A stretch of DNA of 64,000 nucleotides from Arthrobacter pigmenti (GTDB taxonomy: Bacteria; Actinomycetota; Actinomycetes; Actinomycetales; Micrococcaceae). The position numbers and the translations under genes are program-made. Below the pieces are notes generated by a model. It saw only the letters and a program-made list of their open reading frames with translations, had not been told where the DNA came from and ran no database searches. The DNA is taken from NCBI RefSeq assembly GCF_011927905.1, contig NZ_JAATJL010000001.1, positions 1,240,001 to 1,304,000 on the forward strand, written 5' to 3'. Shown here piece after piece: positions 8,346-17,575 of the stretch; positions within the stretch are counted from its first letter, which is position 1; each line of letters opens with the position of its first letter.

Positions 8346-8726
8346 ATGGCACTCTCGGAGCACGAGCAGCGGCTGCTTGACCAGTTGGAACAACAGCTTC
8401 ATGCCGATGATCCCAAATTTGCCCACTCCATGGCGTCGAGCACGCCCCGCTCCATGTCCACGCGGCGCATTGTGCTTGGGTCGCTGGTCACTGTGGCAGG
8501 CTTGGCGGTTTTGCTGCTTGGAATCACCAACCAGTTCATCCCTGTGGGGGTGGTCGGCTTCCTCATCATGGGGGCAGGGGTGTACTACGCCACCACAAAG
8601 TCCAAGTTGAGCGGATCTGCTCCAGGCGGAGGCAAGGACACGAAAACGGCAAGCGCATCCCGCGGTAACGGCTTCCTCAGCAGCCTCGAAGAGAAATGGG
8701 ATGAGCGCAAACGGGATCAACCGTAG
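8346..8726 (+). CDS. DUF3040 small membrane protein
   Basis: 126 residues. The N-terminus MALSEHEQRLLDQLEQQL is the signature of DUF3040, followed by DDPKFAHSM. Two hydrophobic helices (IVLGSLVTVAGLAVLLLGI and VGVVGFLIMGAGVYYAT) predict an inner-membrane hairpin with cytosolic ends, and the tail is Gly/Lys rich. The ATG at 8346 is chosen because AGGAGG lies at 8335-8340; an in-frame opening further upstream has no support. The gene sits just before mraZ, as Rv2169c lies near the mycobacterial dcw cluster. Function is unknown; position suggests an envelope or division role. Confidence 0.88.
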   Translation: MALSEHEQRLLDQLEQQLHADDPKFAHSMASSTPRSMSTRRIVLGSLVTVAGLAVLLLGITNQFIPVGVVGFLIMGAGVYYATTKSKLSGSAPGGGKDTKTASASRGNGFLSSLEEKWDERKRDQP

Positions 8727-8764
8727 CTTTACCCATTTGCTGGTAACCAGCGCCCTCCACTTTC

Positions 8765-8805
8765 AACCACCGGACCCGCTTAGATAGCGGGTCCGGTGGT
8801 TTTTT
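8765..8805 (+). terminator. Strong intrinsic terminator before mraZ
   Basis: A 16-bp perfect stem (AACCACCGGACCCGCT with its complement), loop TAGAT, then a run of T. It insulates the dcw cluster from upstream transcription. Confidence 0.92.
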
Positions 8806-8972
8806 GATGTCCTCAGGGGCTTCTGTGCTACCGAACCCTGCTAACCGGTGCGCGGGCCTGCCCGCGGCGCGCCCCGGGACGCCCAACTTCCTCCACTTCC
8901 CACCACCGGGCTTCTTCCGCGTGTTCGCGTAGGTTTGACGCCACATTCGGAAGCGAAACGGACCGAAATGGA
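8806..8972. other. Intergenic DNA between terminator and mraZ promoter
   Basis: Part of a 334-base gap between the DUF3040 gene and mraZ. I see no ORF with coding character, no RNA gene and only a small GC-rich palindrome near 8852-8865. Confidence 0.5.
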
Positions 8973-9007
8973 TTGACGGGGGAGGAATGTGGAGTAAAGT
9001 GGTGGTC
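8973..9007 (+). promoter_or_regulatory. mraZ promoter overlapped by MraZ-type repeats
   Basis: TTGACG at 8973-8978, a 16-base spacer and TAAAGT at 8995-9000 form a good housekeeping promoter. Lying over it are three 10-base direct repeats from 8978: GGGGGAGGAA, TGTGGAGTAA, AGTGGTGGTC. MraZ is known to bind short G-rich direct repeats in its own promoter in several phyla; autorepression by occlusion of the -10 is the inferred role. Confidence 0.65.
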
Positions 9008-9060
9008 ATAAGAGCGTAGTGGTTGCGCTTGGCCCTCCCGGGACGGACAGGCGGTGGCGG

Positions 9061-9492
9061 ATGTTCCTCGGAACACACACTCCCCGCCTTGACGAAAAGG
9101 GGCGGTTGATCCTTCCGGCCAAGTTCCGCGATGAGCTGAGCGACGGCCTGGTATTGACCAGGGGACAGGAGCGCTGCATCTACGTTTTTAGTCAGCGGGA
9201 GTTCGAAAAGGTTCACGAGCAGATGCGGGAAGCACCCATATCTTCGCGTCAGGCAAGGGACTATATCCGTGTCTTCCTGTCCGGCGCTTCAGATGAGGTT
9301 CCGGATAAGCAGGGCCGGATTACTATTCCACCTGCTCTGCGGAACTACGCAGGGTTGGACCGGGAGCTGGCAGTGATCGGTGCGGGAAGCCGCGCGGAGA
9401 TCTGGGATGCATCCGCCTGGAACAGCTATCTCGAAGAGAAGGAAACCTCCTTCTCCGAAACTGACGAAGATGCGCTGCCGGGCATTATCTGA
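9061..9492 (+). CDS. mraZ: Transcriptional regulator MraZ
   Basis: AbrB-like double-psi DNA-binding protein of 143 residues; the first gene of the dcw cluster and its autoregulator. The start [19 protein letters not shown] is the near-invariant N-terminus of the family and defines the ATG at 9061. The second SpoVT/AbrB half is [22 protein letters not shown]. The long 5' leader (about 55 bases from the predicted transcription start) and the repeats over its promoter fit autoregulation. Confidence 0.95.
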   Translation: MFLGTHTPRLDEKGRLILPAKFRDELSDGLVLTRGQERCIYVFSQREFEKVHEQMREAPISSRQARDYIRVFLSGASDEVPDKQGRITIPPALRNYAGLDRELAVIGAGSRAEIWDASAWNSYLEEKETSFSETDEDALPGII

Positions 9493-9601
9493 CAGCCGCT
9501 GCCAACCACCACAACAGGACATTCGACAAGCAAAGTACCCGGCAGGACAACAGCGAGGCCTTCTCTTGCATGAGACCTCCAGCCGCTTGGGCCTTGAACT
9601 A

Positions 9602-9627
9602 CCTGACTCACCTTCCCCTGAGTCAGG
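9602..9627 (+). ncRNA. mraW RNA-type cis-regulatory hairpin
   Basis: In the 237-base gap between mraZ and rsmH, CCTGACTCA and TGAGTCAGG form a perfect 9-bp stem closing an 8-base loop CCTTCCCC. The location (upstream of rsmH/mraW in an actinobacterium) fits the published mraW RNA motif; the pyrimidine-rich loop also fits my recollection of its conserved CUUCCCC loop. GGGGA at 9650-9654 could pair with the loop as a pseudoknot. Not confirmed by a covariance model. Confidence 0.6.
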
Positions 9628-9729
9628 CAGACAAGGGCCCGGAGCGGATGGGGATCTGATTCAAGAAGTGGCCGCAGGGATCAGGTCACCGGGTGCGCAT
9701 CTGGAGGAACGGCAGGAAGGAGCGGGCAG

Positions 9730-10722
9730 ATGGGCAAGGAGCGTCCTACCGAGGACCGGCACATCCCGGTACTGCGCGATCGTTGCCTGGCCCTCCTGGC
9801 GCCCGCAATCGAAACAGCCGGTGACCACGCCGTCGTCGCTGACGCCACCCTGGGCATGGGAGGCCACTCCGAAGCCCTCCTCGAACGGTTCCCCAAACTT
9901 CACCTGGTAGGCATCGACCGCGATCGCCAGGCGCTTCAGCTCGCCGCGGAGCGTCTTTCCGCCTATGAGAACCGGACGGATCTGGTTCATGCCGTCTATG
10001 ACGAAATCCCGGCAGTTCTCGAAGACCTAGGGATCCCCCAAGTGCACGGCGTGTTGTTCGACCTCGGAGTCTCCTCCCTGCAGCTCGATGAGCGCGAAAG
10101 GGGCTTTGCCTATTCCTTTGATGCCCCGCTGGACATGCGCATGGACACCAGCACCGGACAGACCGCAGCAGAGGTGGTGAACACGTATCCGGAGAACGAG
10201 TTGCTTCGGATCATCCGCACCTGGGGCGAAGAGAAGTTCGCGGGGCGCATCGCGTCCGCAATCGTAGGAGCACGCCGGGAGAAGCCATTCGCAACCACCG
10301 GGGAGCTGGTGGACGCGATCCGCTCCGTGGTACCCGCCGGTGCGGCCCGCACAGGAGGGCATCCCGCTAAACGTACCTTCCAGGCATTGCGCATCGAGGT
10401 CAACGAAGAGCTCACCGTGCTCACCCGGGCCATCCCGTCCGCGATCGACGTTCTCGCGGTGCAGGGCCGTGTGGTTGCCATGTCCTACCACTCGCTCGAG
10501 GACAAGATCGTGAAGGCTGCGTTCGCTGCCGGAACGCGCTCCTCCGCCCCGCCGGGCTTCCCGGTGGAACTCGAAGAGCACAAGCCATACCTGAGCGCGC
10601 TCACCCGGGGGACCGAAGCCCCCACCGACCAGGAGATAGCGGATAATCCCCGCGCCGCCTCCGCGAAGCTTCGAGCAGTGGAACGCACCCGACCAAGCAC
10701 GAGAGACAGGAACGCGCGATGA
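9730..10722 (+). CDS. rsmH: 16S rRNA (cytosine1402-N4)-methyltransferase RsmH
   Basis: SAM-dependent enzyme of 330 residues that methylates C1402 in the ribosomal P site. Visible features are [13 protein letters not shown], the SAM-binding segment [41 protein letters not shown], the [29 protein letters not shown] region (cited from its start [12 protein letters not shown]) and the C-terminal [14 protein letters not shown]. An AGGAAGGAG ribosome site precedes the ATG. Its stop overlaps the ftsL start by 4 bases. Confidence 0.96.
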   Translation: MGKERPTEDRHIPVLRDRCLALLAPAIETAGDHAVVADATLGMGGHSEALLERFPKLHLVGIDRDRQALQLAAERLSAYENRTDLVHAVYDEIPAVLEDLGIPQVHGVLFDLGVSSLQLDERERGFAYSFDAPLDMRMDTSTGQTAAEVVNTYPENELLRIIRTWGEEKFAGRIASAIVGARREKPFATTGELVDAIRSVVPAGAARTGGHPAKRTFQALRIEVNEELTVLTRAIPSAIDVLAVQGRVVAMSYHSLEDKIVKAAFAAGTRSSAPPGFPVELEEHKPYLSALTRGTEAPTDQEIADNPRAASAKLRAVERTRPSTRDRNAR

Positions 10723-11459
10723 GCACTTCCCTGAAGTCGAGGCCAGCTGTGACGTCGCGCCCGCATTCGCACCCCAGCGCAAGCCGGCCGCAGGACGGCT
10801 ACGCAGCGATGGGCGCGGTCGCCGGCAACACAGCCCGGGCGTTGTCCCTTCCGGCGGTACAGCAACCGGAGCGCGTACGACGCCGGACGCCTCTGTCCGT
10901 TGTGCCGGCCCGGCCCACGCGTGGCCGGGTCCCGTTCGCTGTTTTCAGTATGCTCGCCCTCGTTGCTGCGCTGGTGGTGGTACTAATGCTCAACATCTCC
11001 GTTTCGAGCAGCCAGTACCGGCTTGTGTCACTCCGCGGCGAGGAAGTGGCTTTGGCACAGGAGAACCAGGCGCTTACCCAGCAACTGGAGAACCTGCGCG
11101 CGCCACAGAATCTTGCTGTGGCGGCGGGTGAACTCGACATGGTCGCCTCCCCGACATTCGGCTCCATTGATATAGATTCGTTGACAGTCACCGGCAGCCC
11201 GGAGCCAGCCAAGGAGTCCGATGCACCGCCCGTTCTCATCCCGGCGCCAGCCGTGAGTACAACCAACGACGCCGGTACGGCGCCTGCGCCCGCGGAGCCT
11301 GCCGGCGCGGCCGGCGAGTCAGAGCTCCCGGCGGAAGCACCGCCGTCGTCCTCGGAGGAGACCCCGGCAGGCGAAGCGGAGGCCGCCGCGCCCACAGAGC
11401 CCGAACCGACGGGCGGCGGAACCATCCCGGCACCCCAGCAGGCCGCACCCGGACAGTAA
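10719..11459 (+). CDS. ftsL: FtsL-like divisome protein with long acidic/Pro-rich tail
   Basis: Bitopic membrane protein of 246 residues in the ftsL position. Residues 1-70 are cytosolic and basic, 71-92 form the membrane helix ([22 protein letters not shown]), and 98-128 form a short heptad-like coiled coil ([20 protein letters not shown]), as expected for the FtsL/FtsB/FtsQ scaffold that activates FtsWI. The remaining ~85 residues are Ala/Pro/Glu rich and probably disordered, well beyond E. coli FtsL (121 residues). ATGA overlap with rsmH implies coupling. Sequence identity to FtsL is always low; assignment rests on topology and position. Confidence 0.85.
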   Translation: MSTSLKSRPAVTSRPHSHPSASRPQDGYAAMGAVAGNTARALSLPAVQQPERVRRRTPLSVVPARPTRGRVPFAVFSMLALVAALVVVLMLNISVSSSQYRLVSLRGEEVALAQENQALTQQLENLRAPQNLAVAAGELDMVASPTFGSIDIDSLTVTGSPEPAKESDAPPVLIPAPAVSTTNDAGTAPAPAEPAGAAGESELPAEAPPSSSEETPAGEAEAAAPTEPEPTGGGTIPAPQQAAPGQ

Positions 11460-11494
11460 GAACCTAATCGTCAAGCAATAGCGAGGATCCGACA

Positions 11495-13285
11495 GTGGCA
11501 CGAGCGGAAACCCCCAACCACGAATCGCTTCGGGTGGCACTCGGAGCCGCGCGTCTGAGGGTGGGTTTGGCGTTCGTGCTCATCTTGCTGCTGGTGCTCG
11601 GCGTTCGACTCTTCCAGGTGCAGGGGCTAGACCTCGGAGGCATGGCCCAGGCGGGGCTCAACAAGCGGCTGGTCTCGCAGCCCGTGCCGGCCATCCGGGG
11701 GAGCATCCTAGACGACGAAGGCAACGAACTGGCGCACACGGTCCAGCGCTTCGACATTGTGGTTGACCAGACACTCAGCGACGTCGAATCCTTCTACCGG
11801 TTTGAAGACGAAACGGATGAGGAGCCCACTGAGATCCCGATGGAGCAGGGGTTCCAGGAGCTGTCCGCGATCCTCGGCCAGGATGTCGAAACGCTCAAAG
11901 CCTCGATCCTGGGCGAGGACAAGTTCGCCTTCGTGGCGCGCTCGGTTACGCCCGAGGTCCGCAATGATGTGATGGACGTCAAGATGCCCGGGGTTTACGC
12001 TGACCCCACGACCCTGCGCACCTATCCATCAGGAGCGGTCGCCGGATCCATTCTCGGATTCATGAGCGGCGACGGACGTGCGCTGAGCGGCATCGAACTC
12101 ACCCAGGAAGATCGGCTGAGGGGAACGCCGGGAAGCCGCACCTTTGAAATCGGTGGCGACGGCATCCGCATCCCATACGCAACCAATGAGGATGTGCCTG
12201 CCCAGGACGGGCAGTCCGTCCGGCTCACCATCGACCAGGACCTGCAGTTCTTCGCACAGCAGACCATCGCCGCCCAGGTACAGGACTACAACGCGCAATG
12301 GGGCAGCATTGTGGTGATGGAGGCGGAAAGCGGCGCCATCAAGGCAATGGCGCAGTCCACGTCGCCGGACCCCAACAACTTCGCCGCGACGGACCCTGAG
12401 TTTCGGAAGGCTCTTTCCGTGACGGCCTCGTTCGAGCCGGGCTCCACCACCAAGCTCATCACCATGGCCGCCGCGCTGGAAGAAGGCATCATCGAGCCCA
12501 CTAGCCGGTTCGAGATCCCGCCGAGCTACACGGTCGACGGCCAAACCTTCACGGACGCCTTCGAGCACGGCACCGAGCAGCGTACTGCTGCGGGAATCTT
12601 CGCCAAATCGATGAACACCGGCACAGTGATGATCGGCGAACAACTCACACCCCAACAGCGCTACGACTGGCTCCGCAAGTTCGGCGTCGGCGAGCCGCTC
12701 AACGTCGGGCTCAACGGTGAAACCTCCGGCATTTTGCCCACCCCCGATACCTGGGATCCCCGGCAGCAGTACACCGTCCTGTTCGGGCAGGGCCTCGCGC
12801 AGACCGCGCTCCACACAGCATCGATCTACCAGACGATCGCGAACGACGGCGTGCGGCTGCAGCCTCGCCTCATCGATGCCTATATTGACCCTGACGGCAC
12901 GGAGCACAAGGTTCCGCAGGTGGAGGGCGCACGGGTTGTATCTGAGGAGACCGTGGGCAAGCTGCACAACATGCTCGAGACGGTGACAGTGGAGGGATCG
13001 GGTGCCACAGGGGCGCTGGAGGAGTACCGCGTAGGCTCGAAGACCGGCACCGCCGAAGCGCCAAGCCCCCAGGGAGGCTACGACGGCTACACACTCTCCT
13101 ACGCGGGGATGGCTCCGATGGAGGACCCGAAGTACGTGGTGGTCGTGACCCTGCAGCGGCCCCAGGGAGACCTGTACTATCTGCTTCCGGGGGAATCTTT
13201 CCAGAAGGTCATGAAGCACGTCCTCAATTCGAATAACGTTCCGCCCTCCACCGGTAAGCCCGAAACTTACCCGGTTGTGTACTGA
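11495..13285 (+). CDS. ftsI: Peptidoglycan D,D-transpeptidase FtsI (PBP3/PBP2-type)
   Basis: Class B penicillin-binding protein of 596 residues that cross-links septal peptidoglycan. A short cytosolic N-terminus and one membrane anchor (RVGLAFVLILLLVLGVRLFQV) precede the pedestal domain. The transpeptidase motifs are STTK with nucleophile Ser317, SMN starting at Ser372, and KTG at 516-518. Start is GTG at 11495. There are no C-terminal PASTA repeats. It sits between ftsL and murE, the standard order. Confidence 0.96.
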   Translation: MARAETPNHESLRVALGAARLRVGLAFVLILLLVLGVRLFQVQGLDLGGMAQAGLNKRLVSQPVPAIRGSILDDEGNELAHTVQRFDIVVDQTLSDVESFYRFEDETDEEPTEIPMEQGFQELSAILGQDVETLKASILGEDKFAFVARSVTPEVRNDVMDVKMPGVYADPTTLRTYPSGAVAGSILGFMSGDGRALSGIELTQEDRLRGTPGSRTFEIGGDGIRIPYATNEDVPAQDGQSVRLTIDQDLQFFAQQTIAAQVQDYNAQWGSIVVMEAESGAIKAMAQSTSPDPNNFAATDPEFRKALSVTASFEPGSTTKLITMAAALEEGIIEPTSRFEIPPSYTVDGQTFTDAFEHGTEQRTAAGIFAKSMNTGTVMIGEQLTPQQRYDWLRKFGVGEPLNVGLNGETSGILPTPDTWDPRQQYTVLFGQGLAQTALHTASIYQTIANDGVRLQPRLIDAYIDPDGTEHKVPQVEGARVVSEETVGKLHNMLETVTVEGSGATGALEEYRVGSKTGTAEAPSPQGGYDGYTLSYAGMAPMEDPKYVVVVTLQRPQGDLYYLLPGESFQKVMKHVLNSNNVPPSTGKPETYPVVY

Positions 13286-13307
13286 TTTTTCGCGTAAGCA
13301 GGCTCCA

Positions 13308-14945
13308 GTGTCCATAAATGAGCAGTCAGGCGCCGCTGCGCGCATGCGTCCCGACGTCGTTGTGCCCCGCTCCATGGGCCAGATCCTCGCTGCCCTCCCG
13401 GCCGGGCTCCCTCCGGTGCAGCTCGTAGGCGGGGGAGACAACGACGACGGCGCCGCCTCGATCACAGGTGTCACCATCGACTCCCGGGAAGTGCTTCGCG
13501 GGGACCTGTACATCGCAGTGCCCGGCACCGGGCGTCACGGTGCCGACTTCACCGCCCAGGCGGTTGCCGAGGGCGCCAGCGCGGTGCTGACCGACGACGC
13601 GGGGCTGGAAACCGCAGCGGCGGCGCTTCGGGGGACCGGCATTCCGCTGTACCGTGCGGCGCCGGTGCGGGACTATGTCGGGCCCCTTGCCGCCGTCGTT
13701 TTCGACAGCCAGCCGCCGCGGGACCGTCCGATTCTTTTTGGGGTTACCGGAACCAACGGCAAGACCACCACCACCTACTTCCTGAACGCGCTGAGTGCTG
13801 CGCTGGGTCTGAGCACCGGCCTGATCGGCACGATCGAGATCCGCGCCGGGGACACAGCCATCCCGTCCGCACTGACAACACCCGAGTCCCCGCAGGTCCA
13901 CGGGATCCTCGCGCTCATGCGGGAGAGGGGTATCGAGGCGGCCGCCATGGAGGTGTCCTCCCATGCCGTGGAGTACCGCCGGGTTGACGGTGTGCAGTTC
14001 GACGTCGTCGGCTTCACCAACCTCACCCAGGACCACCTCGACCTGCACGGCACCATGGACGAGTACTTCGACGCGAAGGCCGCCCTGTTCAGCCGGAATA
14101 GGGCGGACCGGGCGGTCATCATCGTGGACGATGAGTGGGGTCGGCGCCTGGCCCGGCGGACGGACCTGGAAACCGTCACGCTGTCGGTGAGCGGTGGATC
14201 GCCCGCGGACTGGATGGTATCCGGGATTTCCCGGGTCGGGTTGGGCCACGCCTTCACCCTTGAAGGGCCGGCGGGGGAGGAGCTCGTACTCCGCTGTGGA
14301 CTGCCCGGAATCTTCAACGTGGCGAACGCTGCGTTGGCGGCCGTCATGGTTCTCGCAACGGGCACGACATGTCAGGACCTGCAGCGCGCGGCCGAGCTCC
14401 ATGATCCCTTCACCACCGAAGTGCCTGGCCGGATGCAATTGATCGGCGAAAACCCGGCGGCGATTGTCGATTTCGCCCACAATCCGGATGCCCTCGCACT
14501 GACTCTCGAGTCAGTGCGAGTCCCTCAAGCGGATTCGCGCCTGCTCATCGTTTTCGGTGCAACAGGGCAGCGCGACGTCTCGAAGCGCCCGGTGATGGGA
14601 GCTACCGCCGCGCGCCTCGCCGACGTGGTGATCATCACTGACGATGATCCGCATGACGAGGACGAAGCGGTCATCCGCGCAGGTGTGCTGGAGGGCGCGC
14701 AAGGGGCTAAAGACGCCGAGAATCTTTCCTGCGAGATCCTTGAAATCTTCCCGCGGGCTGCTGCAATCGACCAGGCCGTGGCGCTGGCAAGAAAGGGCGA
14801 CATCGTCCTTGTCGCGGGCCGCGGACACGAGGTCTGGCAGGAGGTCAAGGGCGTGAATCTGCCGCTGGATGACCGGGCTGAACTGGCGGCGGCATTGACA
14901 CGGCATGGATTCTCTGCGCTCTCCGGCAACAGGATAGAGTCCTAG
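13308..14945 (+). CDS. murE: UDP-MurNAc-tripeptide synthetase MurE (probably L-Lys adding)
   Basis: ATP-dependent ligase adding the third stem-peptide residue. Motifs: VTIDSREVLRGDLYIAVPG (UDP-substrate domain), P-loop GVTGTNGKTTTTYF, MEVSSHAVEYRRVDGVQFD, FAHNPDAL, and VAGRGHEVWQ. The amino-acid specificity loop reads DDPHDED (about 14640-14665), not the DNPR of diaminopimelate-adding enzymes, consistent with the L-Lys peptidoglycan of Arthrobacter. Start is uncertain: GTG 13308 gives 545 residues and does not overlap ftsI; ATG 13344 (MRPDVVVPRSM) is the alternative, and an in-frame TTG at 13275 would overlap ftsI. No clear ribosome site distinguishes them. Confidence 0.93.
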   Translation: MSINEQSGAAARMRPDVVVPRSMGQILAALPAGLPPVQLVGGGDNDDGAASITGVTIDSREVLRGDLYIAVPGTGRHGADFTAQAVAEGASAVLTDDAGLETAAAALRGTGIPLYRAAPVRDYVGPLAAVVFDSQPPRDRPILFGVTGTNGKTTTTYFLNALSAALGLSTGLIGTIEIRAGDTAIPSALTTPESPQVHGILALMRERGIEAAAMEVSSHAVEYRRVDGVQFDVVGFTNLTQDHLDLHGTMDEYFDAKAALFSRNRADRAVIIVDDEWGRRLARRTDLETVTLSVSGGSPADWMVSGISRVGLGHAFTLEGPAGEELVLRCGLPGIFNVANAALAAVMVLATGTTCQDLQRAAELHDPFTTEVPGRMQLIGENPAAIVDFAHNPDALALTLESVRVPQADSRLLIVFGATGQRDVSKRPVMGATAARLADVVIITDDDPHDEDEAVIRAGVLEGAQGAKDAENLSCEILEIFPRAAAIDQAVALARKGDIVLVAGRGHEVWQEVKGVNLPLDDRAELAAALTRHGFSALSGNRIES

Positions 14946-14951
14946 ATCGTC

Positions 14952-16475
14952 ATGATTGAATTCAGCGCAACCGAGATCGCGGCGGTCACCGGCGGTAGGC
15001 TCTCCGAGGCGGCTCAGAAGGAGCCCACGCTCGTTGTGAGCTCCGCCGCAACGGACTCACGCGAGAGCCGCCCGGGCGGTCTCTTCATCGCCAAACCGGG
15101 CGAGACCACAGACGGGCACAACTTCGTGGCTGCAGCCTTCGCGAACGGCGCGGTCCTTGCGCTGGCCGAGCGTGCAGTGGCCGACGACGACGGCACTGAC
15201 CTTCCCGCCGTCGTGGTACCCGATGCGGTGGAAGCGATGGGCAAGCTGGCCGCCGAGACGGTACGCCGGCTAAGGGAACACTCCCCGCTGACTGTTATCG
15301 GCATCACCGGGTCGGCAGGCAAGACCACAACCAAGGATGTCCTTGCACAGCTGCTCGGCGCCGAAGGGCCCACGGTCGCGCCGATCGGCTCCTACAATGG
15401 GGAGATCGGCGTTCCGCTTACCGTCTTTTCCGCGGATTACGGTACGCGGTACCTCGTCATTGAGATGGGCGCCACGGGGGCCGGGCATATCGATTACCTC
15501 TGCTCGATGGTCAAGCCGGACATCGGCGTCGTGCTTTGCGTCGGCTCGGCCCACGCGGGTGAGTTCGGCGGAGTGGAGCGGATTGCCGAGGCGAAATCGG
15601 AACTCCCGCGCTCGCTCGGTGAGAAAGGGCTTGCCATCCTCAACGCCGATGATCACCGGGTTCGTGGGATGTCGAAGAGCACCCAGGCACCGGTTGTCTA
15701 CTTCAGCGAGGATTCCACCTTCGAGAGCGCAGACAGCGCAGTTGTGCGCGCCGAAGAAGTCTTCCTGTCGGTTGAGGGAAACCCATGCTTCACGCTGGTC
15801 CTTCCGAACGGCGCCCGCCACGATGTGCGCCCCCTGCTGATCGGCCGGCATCATGTCGCCAACCTGCTGGCAGCGGCCTCGGCCGCGCATGCCGCGGGAG
15901 TGCCGGGGGAGAAGATCGCAGCCGGGCTGTGCGCGGCTCGGGCGGTGAGCCGCTGGAGAATGGAACGGACGGACCGTGCGGATGGCGTCACCGTGATCAA
16001 CGATGCCTACAACGCCAACCCGGAGTCGATGCGCGCTGCCCTGGCCACCCTCGCTGAACTCGGACGCGGACGCCGCACCTGGGCGGTGCTGGGCGAGATG
16101 CTCGAACTCGGTGAGGAATCGGTCACAGCACACGACGCGATCGGGCGCGTTGTGGTCAGGCTGAATATATCGAAGCTGATCGTTGTCGGGGACGGAGCAC
16201 GGGCTCTGCACGCCGGCGCCGTGCTGGAAGGTTCCTGGGGAGACGAAGCGCTGTTCGCCCGCGATGTCAGTGAGGCCGCGGAAATCCTCGACCGCGAACT
16301 TGTTCCCGGGGACCTCGTGCTCGTGAAATCCTCCAACGGAGCCGGACTGCGCCATCTGGGCGATCGGATAGCATTGGCCTCAGACTCTTCGCCGGCGGTG
16401 CCCGACGATCATCCGGGATCACAGGGTGGGCCGAACGGACCTGATCCGAAGAACCAGGGGGGCACCACGCCGTGA
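14952..16475 (+). CDS. murF: UDP-MurNAc-tripeptide D-Ala-D-Ala ligase MurF
   Basis: Adds D-Ala-D-Ala to the UDP-MurNAc tripeptide, the last cytosolic precursor step. 507 residues. Motifs are SRESRPGGLFIAKPG, the P-loop GITGSAGKTTTKDVLAQLL, APIGSYNGEIGVPLT, INDAYNANPESMRAAL and VLGEMLELGEES. The C-terminus has a Pro/Gly-rich tail (about residues 478-507) not needed for the fold. The ATG lies six bases after the murE stop; its own stop overlaps the mraY GTG by 4 bases. Confidence 0.96.
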   Translation: MIEFSATEIAAVTGGRLSEAAQKEPTLVVSSAATDSRESRPGGLFIAKPGETTDGHNFVAAAFANGAVLALAERAVADDDGTDLPAVVVPDAVEAMGKLAAETVRRLREHSPLTVIGITGSAGKTTTKDVLAQLLGAEGPTVAPIGSYNGEIGVPLTVFSADYGTRYLVIEMGATGAGHIDYLCSMVKPDIGVVLCVGSAHAGEFGGVERIAEAKSELPRSLGEKGLAILNADDHRVRGMSKSTQAPVVYFSEDSTFESADSAVVRAEEVFLSVEGNPCFTLVLPNGARHDVRPLLIGRHHVANLLAAASAAHAAGVPGEKIAAGLCAARAVSRWRMERTDRADGVTVINDAYNANPESMRAALATLAELGRGRRTWAVLGEMLELGEESVTAHDAIGRVVVRLNISKLIVVGDGARALHAGAVLEGSWGDEALFARDVSEAAEILDRELVPGDLVLVKSSNGAGLRHLGDRIALASDSSPAVPDDHPGSQGGPNGPDPKNQGGTTP

Positions 16476-17575
16476 TTGCGCTGCTGATAGCCTCCGCCTC
16501 GGCCCTCGTCCTTGCCCTGATCGGGACGCCGCTCTTCATCCGCCTCCTGGTGAACAAAAGCTACGGCCAGTTCATCCGGGATGACGGACCAACTGCACAT
16601 CACACCAAGCGCGGAACGCCGACCATGGGCGGTGCCGTGATCGTTGGGTCGGTGGTGCTCGCATACTTCGGCACGCACCTGATCATGATGGCCGCCGGAG
16701 TTTCAGACGGTCCCACAGCCTCAGGAATGCTGCTTTTGCTGGTGACCGTCGGAATGGGACTTGTCGGGTTCTTCGATGACTACATCAAGATCTCCAAACA
16801 GCGAAGCCTTGGGCTCAGCGCGCCGGCCAAGATCATCGGCCAGACGGTGGTGGGCGTTCTCTTCGCCATCCTTGCCCTGAACTTCCCGGACGCGAACGGG
16901 CGCACTCCGGCGTCGACAGCTATCTCCTTCGTTCGCGACACAGCGTTCGATCTCGCGTTCGCGGGCTCCCTCATCGGCGCAATCCTCTTTGTCTTATGGT
17001 CGAACCTGATCATCACGGCAGCCTCCAACGGGGTAAACCTCGCGGACGGGCTTGATGGGCTCGCCAGCGGAGCGTCCGTTTTCGTTTTCGGGGCTTACAT
17101 GCTCCTTGGAATCTGGCAGTTCAACCAGCGCTGCGCGGACCCTTCAGTTCCGGCGAACATCTGCTACGAGGTGCGGGACCCACTGGATCTCGCGTTGATC
17201 GCGGGAGCCATGTGCGGCGCCCTTGTCGGATTCCTGTGGTGGAATACCTCACCCGCCAAGATCTTCATGGGCGACACCGGGTCGCTGGCAATCGGCGGCG
17301 CGATCGCCGGGTTTGCGATCCTTTCGCGCACCCAGCTGCTCCTGGTGATAATGGCCGGCCTGTTTGTCATGATCACGCTGTCCGTCATTATCCAGGTGGG
17401 ATTCTTCAAGCTCTCGGGCGGCAAGCGCGTCTTCAAGATGGCTCCGCTGCAGCACCACTTCGAGCTGAAGGGTTGGCAGGAGGTCACCGTGGTGGTGCGC
17501 TTCTGGATCCTGGCGGGACTCTTCGTCGCCGTCGCCTTGGGTATCTTCTACGCTGAATGGGTTGTACTGCTGTGA
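16472..17575 (+). CDS. mraY: Phospho-MurNAc-pentapeptide translocase MraY
   Basis: Polytopic membrane enzyme of 367 residues that transfers phospho-MurNAc-pentapeptide to undecaprenyl phosphate, making lipid I. Recognisable are KRGTPTMGG near the N-terminus, FFDDYIK with catalytic Asp pair, NLADGLDGLASG, MGDTGSLAIGG, and PLQHHFELKGWQE with the histidine cluster. About ten hydrophobic helices. GTG start in a GTGA overlap with murF. Confidence 0.96.
   Translation: MIALLIASASALVLALIGTPLFIRLLVNKSYGQFIRDDGPTAHHTKRGTPTMGGAVIVGSVVLAYFGTHLIMMAAGVSDGPTASGMLLLLVTVGMGLVGFFDDYIKISKQRSLGLSAPAKIIGQTVVGVLFAILALNFPDANGRTPASTAISFVRDTAFDLAFAGSLIGAILFVLWSNLIITAASNGVNLADGLDGLASGASVFVFGAYMLLGIWQFNQRCADPSVPANICYEVRDPLDLALIAGAMCGALVGFLWWNTSPAKIFMGDTGSLAIGGAIAGFAILSRTQLLLVIMAGLFVMITLSVIIQVGFFKLSGGKRVFKMAPLQHHFELKGWQEVTVVVRFWILAGLFVAVALGIFYAEWVVLL

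Noticed and set aside
8806..8972. Small RNA or tRNA gene in the mraZ upstream gap
   Set aside because: No cloverleaf, no conserved T-loop sequence and no promoter-terminator pair seen.
12029..13528. 499-codon minus-strand ORF
   Set aside because: It is antisense to ftsI and murE, which have full catalytic motifs; high GC content gives long antisense frames.
13326..14480. 384-codon minus-strand ORF
   Set aside because: Antisense shadow of murE.
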